Source: Pseudonocardia sp. SCN 73-27
Lineage (GTDB): Bacteria; Actinomycetota; Actinomycetes; Mycobacteriales; Pseudonocardiaceae
Length of the DNA stretch: 64,000 nt
NCBI GenBank assembly: GCA_001725415.1
Contig: MEGH01000007.1
Span: forward strand, 106,783-170,782
Direction: 5' to 3'
In this document: piece by piece, positions 17,856 to 23,783 of the stretch
Layout: every line of letters begins with the position of its first letter
How positions within the stretch are numbered: position 1 is the stretch's first letter
Notes under the pieces: generated by a model
Told to the model about the DNA's origin: nothing
The model's input: only the letters and a program-made list of their open reading frames with translations
Databases searched by the model: none
Made by a program: the position numbers and the translations under genes

Positions 17856-19247
17856 TCAGCCGGCGGCCGGGGACTCGCCGGTCTCCGCCTCGGTGAAGGC
17901 GGAACCGTGCTCGCGACCCGACACCCTGTCGGTCCTGCTGTGCAGGCCGACGTGCACACGGTTACGGCCCGCGCGCTTGGCCGAGTACAGCGCCGAGTCG
18001 GCCGTCTCCAACAGTCGCGTGAGCTCCGTGCCGTCCGTGCCGAACGCAGCCCCACCCACCGACACGGTGAGCCCGCTGATCGTGAGCGGACCGTCGGGCG
18101 TCGGCATCTGGATCGAGAGGCCCTCCACCCGGCGGCGGATCCGGTCGGCCACCAGCCGCAGCTCGGCACTCCCGTAGTCGCTGTCGTCGACACCCGGGAG
18201 CAGGATCACGAACTCCTCGCCGCCGAACCGGCCGACCAGGTCGTTGTCGCGGACCTCGGTGCGCAGCGTCGCCGCCACGGCCGCGAGCACCTCGTCGCCC
18301 GCCAGGTGGCCGTGCCGGTCGTTCACCGACTTGAAGTGGTCGAGGTCGAGGATCAGCAGCGAGGCCGCGCCACCCTGACGCACCGCGCGCGACACCTCGC
18401 GCTGGGCGTAGGCGTGCCAGGCCGCCGCGTTGAGCAGGCCCGTCTTCCCGTCGGTACTGGCCGCCTCCTCGAGCTGGCGCACCAGGACCGCGCGGTGCAG
18501 CACCAGCAGCGCCGGCAGCACGAACAGGACCAGCCACGGGTTGATGGCCAGGACGATCGCCGTGAGCCCGCCCAGACAGAGGGTGGCCAGCTCGAGCGCG
18601 TTCTCGTCCCAGTGCCCCAGCACCGTGGTGACCGTGGGGTTCGGGGAGCTGACCGCGATCGCGCCGGCGATGAGGCCGCTGTTGATCGTGGTGTACACGA
18701 GCAGGGCCAGCACCAGGGCCAGCGGCCCGGCACCCGCACCGAGCCCGGCCGTCGCGTGCTCGGGAGCGACGTAGTTGACGACGGCGCCCGCCGCGAGACA
18801 GGCCAGCACGACCGTGGCGGTGCTGAACACCTGGCGGTAGACCGGCACCCGGGGCCGCCATGCCCGCCACCACAGGTGCGTGAAGACGACGACCGCCACC
18901 GACGTGGCGAGCACCGGCGGCAGCAGCACCGCACCGGCGAACGTCCAGACCGAGCTGAGGTCGACGTGCGGGGTCTCGGTGACGCGCCGTCGCACCCGCT
19001 CGGCGCGGACCGCGATCTCGGTGTGCAGGACGCCCAGGAACATCAGCGTCACCGCATCGAGAAGTCGCGCGGTGGACAGGCCCGGCGTGGTGGCGCTCAG
19101 AACGACCATGGCGAGTGCGGTCAGTTCAACCATGAATACAGGCAGCATCACTCGCGCGGGCACGTTCCACACTGCCCACCGAGTGATTTTCCACAGACGC
19201 AGAAATGCTCCGTCCGGAGTACTTCCGTCGCCCACTTCGCTACTCAT
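17856..19247 (-). CDS. Membrane diguanylate cyclase (GGDEF), paralogue 2
   Basis: This 463-residue protein shares its layout and many segments with the neighbour at 16418 (VDLSSVWTFA, LELATLCLG, VRQLEEAA, KTGLLNAAAW), showing a tandem duplication. Membrane segments occupy about residues 30-260. The GGDEF domain has DLDHFKSVNDRHGHLAGD and GGEEF, with an I-site RDND five residues earlier. The start ATG at 19247 has only a weak ribosome site. The gene diverges from the mini-ORF array, sharing an intergenic region of about 150 bp with it. Confidence 0.92.
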   Translation of the reverse strand: MSSEVGDGSTPDGAFLRLWKITRWAVWNVPARVMLPVFMVELTALAMVVLSATTPGLSTARLLDAVTLMFLGVLHTEIAVRAERVRRRVTETPHVDLSSVWTFAGAVLLPPVLATSVAVVVFTHLWWRAWRPRVPVYRQVFSTATVVLACLAAGAVVNYVAPEHATAGLGAGAGPLALVLALLVYTTINSGLIAGAIAVSSPNPTVTTVLGHWDENALELATLCLGGLTAIVLAINPWLVLFVLPALLVLHRAVLVRQLEEAASTDGKTGLLNAAAWHAYAQREVSRAVRQGGAASLLILDLDHFKSVNDRHGHLAGDEVLAAVAATLRTEVRDNDLVGRFGGEEFVILLPGVDDSDYGSAELRLVADRIRRRVEGLSIQMPTPDGPLTISGLTVSVGGAAFGTDGTELTRLLETADSALYSAKRAGRNRVHVGLHSRTDRVSGREHGSAFTEAETGESPAAG

Positions 19248-19260
19248 TCATACTCTCAGT

Positions 19261-19280
19261 CGTCCGGCTGTCACCGGACG
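19261..19280. promoter_or_regulatory. Palindrome between the cyclase gene and the mini-ORF array
   Basis: CGTCCGG (19261-19267) and CCGGACG (19274-19280) form a perfect inverted repeat with a 6-nt gap. It sits 13 bp upstream of the cyclase ATG and about 120 bp before the first mini-ORF, a position suited to an operator controlling one or both directions. No regulator is identified. Confidence 0.35.
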
Positions 19281-19398
19281 TGAGAATAGTTGATCGCGAT
19301 GGCGTCTGTCATGGCCAGTGAGCCCAACGGCACATGAGAACGTGCTCGGGGTCACCGAGCGTGGTCGACGACCGATCCAACGCAGGAGGAGGTGCGCG

Positions 19399-19422
19399 GT
19401 GCGTAACAAGAGCTGGCACTGA
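19399..19422 (+). CDS. Leading mini-ORF, heptapeptide MRNKSWH
   Basis: This first member has a GTG start, the same Asn-Lys-Ser-Trp core, then CAC (His) before TGA. Arg is encoded by CGT here instead of CGC. The ribosome site AGGAGGAGG (19384-19392) lies 6 nt upstream and is the strongest in the region. It stands 330 nt before the next intact copy. Confidence 0.65.
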   Translation: MRNKSWH

Positions 19423-19529
19423 CGAACCCACCCGTTCCCGCCGTGCCCGCACGGTCGCCGCCCTCCACCGCGAGGTCGCGACGACGCCGGGCGCACGCGC
19501 CGGACGGTCCCTGCGCGACGACGGTCGCC

Positions 19530-19548
19530 CCCGGAACACCTTTCCGGG
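19530..19548 (+). other. Hairpin between the leading mini-ORF and the main array
   Basis: CCCGGAA (19530-19536) and TTCCGGG (19542-19548) form a perfect 7-bp stem with a 5-nt loop. It could be an attenuator or a processing site between the MRNKSWH ORF and the array. No T-tract follows. Confidence 0.35.
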
Positions 19549-19657
19549 CGCCCGGGGAATTCATCGCGCTGAGAACCACGAAGACCACGACGAACGCCCC
19601 CGCATCGGCACGACCCGCCGATTCGGCACGCATTCCCGGAAACGGAAAGAGGAATTG

Positions 19658-19679
19658 ATGCATGCGCAACAAGCCGGCC
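19658..19679 (+). other. Degenerate array member starting MRNKPAE
   Basis: An ATG at 19662 is followed by Arg-Asn-Lys as in the intact copies, then diverges to Pro-Ala-Glu and does not stop at codon 7. A purine-rich AAAGAGGAA (19646-19654) lies upstream. The frame stays open to 20042 through several intact copies read out of frame, so the long product is probably not real. It looks like a decayed or alternative copy. Confidence 0.4.
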
Positions 19680-19728
19680 GAACATTCGCCATGTCGTTGC
19701 GCCGCATCCACATCGGAGGGAGTTCACG

Positions 19729-19749
19729 GTGCGCAACAAGAGCTGGTGA
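19729..19749 (+). CDS. Mini-ORF copy 1, MRNKSW
   Basis: GTG start, Ser codon AGC, stop TGA. The ribosome site GGAGGG (19715-19720) lies 8 nt upstream. The next copy is 123 nt away, about two array periods, with no copy visible between. Confidence 0.65.
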   Translation: MRNKSW

Positions 19750-19851
19750 TCAGCGCCGGATCCGACCCCTGTCGACGTCGGACGCCGTCGCCGCGCCCAC
19801 GCCCGTCGACGACCCGCGAGACCGCCGGCGCAGGCCGGCCGAGGAGTGACC

Positions 19852-19872
19852 GTGCGCAACAAGAGCTGGTGA
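19852..19872 (+). CDS. Mini-ORF copy 2, MRNKSW
   Basis: GTG start, Ser codon AGC, stop TGA. GAGGAG (19841-19846) lies 5 nt upstream. From here the array is regular. Confidence 0.65.
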   Translation: MRNKSW

Positions 19873-19914
19873 CCGCCGAGTCCACCCGTCCGCCGCTTCG
19901 GGAAGGAGCCACCC

Positions 19915-19935
19915 GTGCGCAACAAGTCCTGGTGA
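19915..19935 (+). CDS. Mini-ORF copy 3, MRNKSW
   Basis: GTG start, Ser codon TCC (the first of the TCC type), stop TGA. AAGGAG (19903-19908) lies 6 nt upstream; the step from the previous start is 63 nt. Confidence 0.65.
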   Translation: MRNKSW

Positions 19936-19977
19936 CCGCACCCGTCCACCCCCGCATCGACAGCGAGGAGGCCGCTC

Positions 19978-19998
19978 GTGCGCAACAAGAGCTGGTGA
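19978..19998 (+). CDS. Mini-ORF copy 4, MRNKSW
   Basis: GTG start, Ser codon AGC, stop TGA. GAGGAGG (19965-19971) lies 6 nt upstream; the step is 63 nt. Confidence 0.65.
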   Translation: MRNKSW

Positions 19999-20038
19999 CC
20001 GCCCGACCGTTCGCACCCACCCCGACCAGGAGGACCCC

Positions 20039-20059
20039 GTGAGCAACAAGAGCTGGTGA
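20039..20059 (+). CDS. Mini-ORF copy 5, MSNKSW
   Basis: GTG start, codon 2 AGC giving Ser in place of Arg, Ser codon AGC. AGGAGG (20028-20033) lies 5 nt upstream, followed by ACCCC, a leader shared by the Ser-2 copies. The step is 61 nt. Confidence 0.65.
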   Translation: MSNKSW

Positions 20060-20100
20060 CGACCCCGGGCCCCGACGGCCGACGCGGAGAGGAGCGCGAC

Positions 20101-20121
20101 GTGCGCAACAAGAGCTGGTGA
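20101..20121 (+). CDS. Mini-ORF copy 6, MRNKSW
   Basis: GTG start, Ser codon AGC. AGAGGAG (20088-20094) lies 6 nt upstream with the spacer CGCGAC, identical to that of copy 7, which suggests a recent unit duplication. The step is 62 nt. Confidence 0.65.
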   Translation: MRNKSW

Positions 20122-20160
20122 CCCACCCGACCCGCAGGACCCACCCGAGAGGAGCGCGAC

Positions 20161-20181
20161 GTGCGCAACAAGAGCTGGTGA
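20161..20181 (+). CDS. Mini-ORF copy 7, MRNKSW
   Basis: GTG start, Ser codon AGC. AGAGGAG (20148-20154) lies 6 nt upstream; the leader matches copy 6. The step is 60 nt. Confidence 0.65.
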   Translation: MRNKSW

Positions 20182-20223
20182 CCACCACTCACCCGACCGA
20201 CCACCACCGACGAGGAGGACCCC

Positions 20224-20244
20224 GTGAGCAACAAGTCCTGGTGA
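20224..20244 (+). CDS. Mini-ORF copy 8, MSNKSW
   Basis: GTG start, Ser at codon 2 (AGC), later Ser codon TCC. GAGGAGG (20212-20218) lies 5 nt upstream with the ACCCC leader. The step is 63 nt. Confidence 0.65.
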   Translation: MSNKSW

Positions 20245-20287
20245 CCGCGCCCCGACGACCAGCCCGTACGACCCGAAGGAGCCCGCA

Positions 20288-20308
20288 GTGCGCAACAAGT
20301 CCTGGTGA
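20288..20308 (+). CDS. Mini-ORF copy 9, MRNKSW
   Basis: GTG start, Ser codon TCC. AAGGAG (20276-20281) lies 6 nt upstream; the leader CCCGCA recurs at copy 12. The step is 64 nt. Confidence 0.65.
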   Translation: MRNKSW

Positions 20309-20347
20309 CTCGCCCGGCCTGACAGCACGGACCGGAAGGAGCGCCAC

Positions 20348-20368
20348 GTGCGCAACAAGAGCTGGTGA
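20348..20368 (+). CDS. Mini-ORF copy 10, MRNKSW
   Basis: GTG start, Ser codon AGC. AAGGAG (20336-20341) lies 6 nt upstream. The step is 60 nt. Confidence 0.65.
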   Translation: MRNKSW

Positions 20369-20404
20369 CCACCGACCCGACGACCCGCCGACGAGGAGGA
20401 CCCC

Positions 20405-20425
20405 GTGAGCAACAAGTCCTGGTGA
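20405..20425 (+). CDS. Mini-ORF copy 11, MSNKSW
   Basis: GTG start, Ser at codon 2 (AGC), later Ser codon TCC. GAGGAGG (20393-20399) lies 5 nt upstream with the ACCCC leader. The 57-nt step is the shortest in the array. Confidence 0.65.
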   Translation: MSNKSW

Positions 20426-20465
20426 ACCCCACGACCACCGACGCACGACCCGGAAGGAGCCCGCA

Positions 20466-20486
20466 GTGCGCAACAAGTCCTGGTGA
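20466..20486 (+). CDS. Mini-ORF copy 12, MRNKSW
   Basis: GTG start, Ser codon TCC. AAGGAG (20454-20459) lies 6 nt upstream; the leader matches copy 9, so copies 11-12 resemble a duplication of copies 8-9. The step is 61 nt. Confidence 0.65.
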   Translation: MRNKSW

Positions 20487-20528
20487 CCGCCGCCCGACCG
20501 ACGACCCCGCCACCGACGAGGAGGACCC

Positions 20529-20549
20529 GTGAGCAACAAGAGCTGGTGA
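20529..20549 (+). CDS. Mini-ORF copy 13, MSNKSW
   Basis: GTG start, Ser at codon 2 (AGC), later Ser codon AGC. GAGGAGG (20518-20524) lies only 4 nt upstream (ACCC, one C shorter than in the other Ser-2 copies). The step is 63 nt. Confidence 0.65.
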   Translation: MSNKSW

Positions 20550-20592
20550 CAACGCCCCGCCCCGCGACGACCGCAGCCGAGAGGAGCCCGCT

Positions 20593-20613
20593 GTGCGCAA
20601 CAAGAGCTGGTGA
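20593..20613 (+). CDS. Mini-ORF copy 14, MRNKSW
   Basis: GTG start, Ser codon AGC. AGAGGAG (20580-20586) lies 6 nt upstream. The step is 64 nt. Confidence 0.65.
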   Translation: MRNKSW

Positions 20614-20654
20614 ACACGCCCTCCGACGACCACGACGACCGAGAGGAACGCCCG

Positions 20655-20675
20655 GTGCGCAACAAGAGCTGGTGA
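20655..20675 (+). CDS. Mini-ORF copy 15, MRNKSW
   Basis: GTG start, Ser codon AGC. AGAGGAA (20642-20648) lies 6 nt upstream. The 16 nt after the stop are the same as after copy 16. The step is 62 nt. Confidence 0.65.
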   Translation: MRNKSW

Positions 20676-20719
20676 ACCGAGCCACCCACCGACGGCCCAC
20701 GACCGACGAGGAGAGCCCC

Positions 20720-20740
20720 GTGCGCAACAAGAGCTGGTGA
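20720..20740 (+). CDS. Mini-ORF copy 16, MRNKSW
   Basis: GTG start, Ser codon AGC. GAGGAG (20708-20713) lies 6 nt upstream. The step is 65 nt. Confidence 0.65.
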   Translation: MRNKSW

Positions 20741-20783
20741 ACCGAGCCACCCACCCACCGCCCGAGCAGGAAGGACCGCACCG

Positions 20784-20804
20784 ATGCGCAACAAGTCCTG
20801 GTGA
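20784..20804 (+). CDS. Mini-ORF copy 17, MRNKSW with ATG start
   Basis: The only intact copy with ATG rather than GTG, showing that the first codon behaves as a start codon. Ser codon TCC. AGGAAGGA (20768-20775) lies 8 nt upstream. The step is 64 nt. Confidence 0.7.
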   Translation: MRNKSW

Positions 20805-20863
20805 GCCCGCCCCCGAGGACGTGAGCCCGCCCCCGACGACGTCACGACCTGGAGAGGAACGCA

Positions 20864-20884
20864 GTGCACAACAAGTCCTGGTGA
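20864..20884 (+). CDS. Mini-ORF copy 18, MHNKSW
   Basis: GTG start, codon 2 CAC (His), Ser codon TCC. GGAGAGGAA (20851-20859) lies 4 nt upstream. The 80-nt step includes a small internal duplication of the spacer (GTGAGCCCGCCCCCGA, twice, from 20802 and 20821). It is the last intact copy. Confidence 0.65.
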   Translation: MHNKSW

Positions 20885-21155
20885 CGCGCCCCCACCACGT
20901 ACAGCCCCCCGTACGAGAACCGCAGCAATGCAGGAACGGAACGAGAACCACGCACGTTCGCGGCCGCGCCGTACCCCGCGCCCCAGCGGGAGGTCGCCGG
21001 CCGACGACGACGAGCGCACTGATGCGCAGCAGTGCCGGCGACGCCGGCGACGAGCCCGGAGGCGGCGACGGTGAGTGATCGCCGTCCCTCACGCCGGGGG
21101 CACCCCACGTCCGGGGTGGACCGGTGACCCGACCGGCCACTGTGGACGGACGTTG
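20885..21155 (+). other. Array tail without an intact mini-ORF
   Basis: This 270-nt stretch holds no recognised gene. A possible degenerate copy begins with ATG at 21019 (reads MRSSAG and runs 18 codons to TGA 21076-21078). Another ATG at 20928 opens 48 codons ending in an Arg-rich tail at 21074. Neither has a good ribosome site, so neither is called as a gene. Confidence 0.4.
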
Positions 21156-21176
21156 CGTGCGCCCGAAAGGCGCACG
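21156..21176. terminator. Hairpin between the array and the convergent MFS gene
   Basis: CGTGCGCC (21156-21163) and GGCGCACG (21169-21176) form a perfect 8-bp stem with loop CGAAA. It is placed to end transcripts from the array and from the MFS gene. Confidence 0.6.
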
Positions 21177-21203
21177 GCGTCCGGAGGGAGCCGGTGGCGC
21201 AGG

Positions 21204-22529
21204 TCAGCTCGTGGTGCGTGGGCGGGCCGACCGCCATGCCAGCGCTGCGGCGACCGCGAGGGCCATGCCGACGGCCCCGGCCACCGCGACGGTGTTGGCG
21301 GGACCGATGTGGTCGGCGAGGACGCCGCCGAGGAACACGGTGAGGCCCTGGGCTGCGAGCAGGCAGGAGGCGGCGACGCCGACGACGCTGCCGCGGCGCG
21401 CGTCGGGTGTGGCGCGCACGAACAGCGCCTGGGCCTGAACCATGAAGGCCGTGGACAGGGCGCCGGAGACGACCCAGAGGGCGACGGAGGTCCACAGGCC
21501 GGGGTGCAGGGCGCAGACGAGCAGCGGCACACCGGCGAGGACGGCGAGGACACCGATGACGCGTGAGCGTCGGTGGGCGGGGACGAAGCGTTGGAATGCG
21601 AAGGCGCCGATGACGCTGCCCGCGGGGTCGGCGGCCATCAGGAGTCCGGTGCCGATGGGCGTGTTCTCGACGGCGGCGGAGTAGGGCGCGGCGATGGCCT
21701 CGGGCACGACGTAGACGGCGACCAGCAGCACGAGCGCGAGGAGTGCGCGGCGGGCGGGGTCGGCGACGATCTCGCGGACGGCGGCGACACCGTCGCGGAC
21801 GACGGAGCCGCGGCCCTGGTCGGCGTCGGCGGAGCGTTCGGGCGCGGGCCGGGCGGGGACACCGGCGCGCAGGACGACGGCAGAGACGAGGAAGGTGCCG
21901 GCGTTGACGAGCAGGGCCGTGCGGGGCGCGATGGCGACGAGCAGCAGCCCGCCTCCGGCGAAGGCGCCGAGCTGCACGGCCTGACCGGTTATCTGGCGGA
22001 CGGCGAGGCCGCGTTCGTACATCTCGCCCGGCAGGGCGAGCGGGAGCAGGGCCGCCTGGGCGGCGCTGTGCACCGAGGACAGCAGGACGACGACCACGAG
22101 CAGGCCGCAGAGGACGACGAGTGGCAGGCCGGGCAGGGCCATGAGGGCGACGAGCACGAGGCGGACGACGTCGACGGCGACCATGAGCTCGCGGCGGCGG
22201 TAGCGGTCTGCGAGTCCGCCGAGCAGGATGCCGCCGGCGAGGGCGGGCAGGAACGTGAGCGCGTAGACGAGCGCGGACCAGCTCGCGGAGTCGGTCTGTT
22301 GGTAGACGAGGACGGCGAGGGCGAGGCGGGCGAGCTGGTCACCGACGGCGGAGACGAGTTCGGCACTCCAGAGGCTGCGGAACTCGCGGCCGGCGAAGAC
22401 GGACCGCCTCGGGCCGGATCGGTCGGAGCCGTCGGTGGGCTGCGCGGGGTCGGCCGGGGGATCGGCGGGGTCGGCGGCAGCGGAGGCAGCGGGGTCGTCG
22501 CCGGTGTCCCCCCCGATCCGGCCCGTCAT
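21204..22529 (-). CDS. MFS transporter
   Basis: This 441-residue protein has a long low-complexity Asp/Pro/Ala-rich N-terminus (about 45 residues), then about 12 membrane segments. The loop GGLADRYRRRELM after the second segment is the MFS motif A. It resembles the exporter-type MFS_3 group (EntS-like) in its opening FRSLWSAELVSAVGDQLARLALAVLVYQQT. The substrate is unknown. It is convergent with the mini-ORF array and is the nearest transporter to it, so a role in peptide export is possible but untested. Confidence 0.88.
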   Translation of the reverse strand: MTGRIGGDTGDDPAASAAADPADPPADPAQPTDGSDRSGPRRSVFAGREFRSLWSAELVSAVGDQLARLALAVLVYQQTDSASWSALVYALTFLPALAGGILLGGLADRYRRRELMVAVDVVRLVLVALMALPGLPLVVLCGLLVVVVLLSSVHSAAQAALLPLALPGEMYERGLAVRQITGQAVQLGAFAGGGLLLVAIAPRTALLVNAGTFLVSAVVLRAGVPARPAPERSADADQGRGSVVRDGVAAVREIVADPARRALLALVLLVAVYVVPEAIAAPYSAAVENTPIGTGLLMAADPAGSVIGAFAFQRFVPAHRRSRVIGVLAVLAGVPLLVCALHPGLWTSVALWVVSGALSTAFMVQAQALFVRATPDARRGSVVGVAASCLLAAQGLTVFLGGVLADHIGPANTVAVAGAVGMALAVAAALAWRSARPRTTS

Positions 22530-22672
22530 GGCGTCGGGACCCCCTCCTCGACGGACGCCGGTCGTTTTCTCGCCGACGATCTTCGGTACCGAGCGTATTC
22601 AGCCGAACGCTCCAGGTCAGCACCGGGACACAGCCGGCTGCCGGACATCACCTGATCGGCGTCGGCCCGCGA

Positions 22673-23302
22673 TCAGCCCCGCGCGGCGCCCACCTGGGCG
22701 AGCAGCGGTGCGACGTGTCCGATCTCGTTGACGGTGTGGACGGTGCGACGTCCGTCACGTCCGCAGACGAGGCGGGTGATTCCGGCGTAGTCGAGCGGGA
22801 ACGGCAGCGGCCGCGTGATGCCCAGGACGTGGGCCAGGTAGATGTTGACGACGCCCGCGTGGGCGACGACGACGGCGGTGCCCTGCCCGGGGTGCGTGGC
22901 GACGACGGCTTCGACGGCGGCGACAGCGCGGGCGCGGAAGGCGTCGACGTCGACGTGGGCGGGCAGCAGCCCGGCGCGCAGCCGGTCCCAGGACGCCGGG
23001 TCGAGGCGGGCCATCTCGTGGACGGGCACGTAGTGGGGGTCGGCGACGTCGTACTCGGCGAGGTCGGCGGAGCGGACCGGGTCGAGGCCGAGGGCGGCGG
23101 CGAGCGGCGCGAGGGTCTCGACGGCGCGGGTCATCGTGCTGCTGTGGAGGCCGTCGACGGCCTCGGCGGCGAGTGCGTCGACGAGGGTGGCGGCCTGGCG
23201 GTGGCCGAGCTCGGTGAGGCCGGGGTCGGCGGCGCCCGCGGGGGTGGAGCCGTTGGTGTGGACGCGGTTCGGCAGGGCGTGCCGGACGAGGACCAGCTGC
23301 AC
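22673..23302 (-). CDS. Histidine phosphatase family protein
   Basis: This 209-residue protein has the phosphoglycerate-mutase-like fold: LVLVRHALPN (catalytic His, with RHA in place of RHG), an Arg in SSTMTRAVETL, and the second catalytic His in VVVAHAGVVNIYL. The substrate cannot be read from sequence. The GTG start lies 1 nt after the HIT gene stop, so the two are co-translated. Confidence 0.88.
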   Translation of the reverse strand: MQLVLVRHALPNRVHTNGSTPAGAADPGLTELGHRQAATLVDALAAEAVDGLHSSTMTRAVETLAPLAAALGLDPVRSADLAEYDVADPHYVPVHEMARLDPASWDRLRAGLLPAHVDVDAFRARAVAAVEAVVATHPGQGTAVVVAHAGVVNIYLAHVLGITRPLPFPLDYAGITRLVCGRDGRRTVHTVNEIGHVAPLLAQVGAARG

Positions 23303-23303
23303 G

Positions 23304-23732
23304 TCAGGCAGCGGGGACGTGGTCGGCGTGCCCGGCGTCGCGCAGCGCGGCGCGCAGGGCCTCGGCGTGTCCGTCCTGCTCGGCGTCGTCGACCGTCTTC
23401 GCGGCGTTGGCGAAGTCGAACGCGGCCATGTCCCACGCCGGGAAGACGTGCACGTGCAGGTGCGGGACCTCGAAGCCGGCGACGAGCAGTCCGACCCGTG
23501 GCGGGGCGGAGACGGCGCGCACGGCGTTGCCGATGACGTGGGAGACCGCGGTGAGGTGGGCGATGAGGCCGGACTGGGCGTCGACCCAGTGGTCGACCTC
23601 CGCGCGCGGGACGACCAGGGTGTGGCCGGGTCCGAGCGGGTTGATCGAGAGGAAGCCGACGCAGGTGTCGTCGGACCAGACGAACCGTGCGGGCAGCTCG
23701 CCGTCGATGATCTTCGTGAACAGGGTGCTCAT
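23304..23732 (-). CDS. HIT-family nucleotide-binding hydrolase
   Basis: This 142-residue protein has the HIT triad HLHVHVFP and the N-terminal TKIIDGELPARFVWSDD typical of bacterial HIT proteins, which hydrolyse dinucleotide or AMP-conjugate substrates. ATG 23732 is chosen because the family begins here, although the frame is open further upstream. TAGTGT lies 8 nt before the ATG, which hints at a leaderless transcript. Confidence 0.9.
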   Translation of the reverse strand: MSTLFTKIIDGELPARFVWSDDTCVGFLSINPLGPGHTLVVPRAEVDHWVDAQSGLIAHLTAVSHVIGNAVRAVSAPPRVGLLVAGFEVPHLHVHVFPAWDMAAFDFANAAKTVDDAEQDGHAEALRAALRDAGHADHVPAA

Positions 23733-23783
23733 CGCGGCGAACACTACCCGGCGCGGGGTGCTGCGGGCCCCTACTGTCGGGGC

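Larger units (their letters stand above)
19399..20884 (+). repeat. Tandem array of MRNKSW hexapeptide mini-ORFs
   Basis: This is the array as a whole. Eighteen 21-nt ORFs encode M-(R/S/H)-N-K-S-W and stop at TGA; a nineteenth, first in line, encodes MRNKSWH. From 19852 onward start-to-start steps are 57-65 nt (last step 80). Each has a purine-rich Shine-Dalgarno sequence 4-8 nt before its start. Start codons are GTG, except one ATG. Codon 2 is CGC in 13 of the 18, AGC in 4 and CAC in 1. The Ser codon is AGC in 11 and TCC in 7. Spacers are C/A-rich and poor in G outside the ribosome site. Steps are not consistently multiples of three, so no long protein repeat is encoded. No known family matches. 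Confidence 0.85.

Noticed and set aside
19662-20042. A 126-residue plus-strand protein beginning MRNKPAE
   Set aside because: Beyond the first residues it reads the intact mini-ORFs out of frame (AQQELV segments) and has low-complexity spacers; only its start is of interest.
19399-20884. CRISPR array (21-nt repeats with about 41-nt spacers)
   Set aside because: The repeat is a complete start-to-stop reading frame with a ribosome site in each spacer, spacers are related to each other, and the repeats are not partly palindromic as CRISPR repeats usually are. No cas gene is present.
20928-21074. A 48-residue Arg-rich ORF after the array
   Set aside because: It has no ribosome site, and the Arg run comes from a simple CGGCGACG-type repeat.
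19248-21140. A 630-residue minus-strand reading frame covering the whole array
   Set aside because: The repeats appear in all three phases along it (SPALVAH, HQLLLRT, TSSCCAR), because the repeat period is not a multiple of three. It has no family similarity and is a by-product of high GC.
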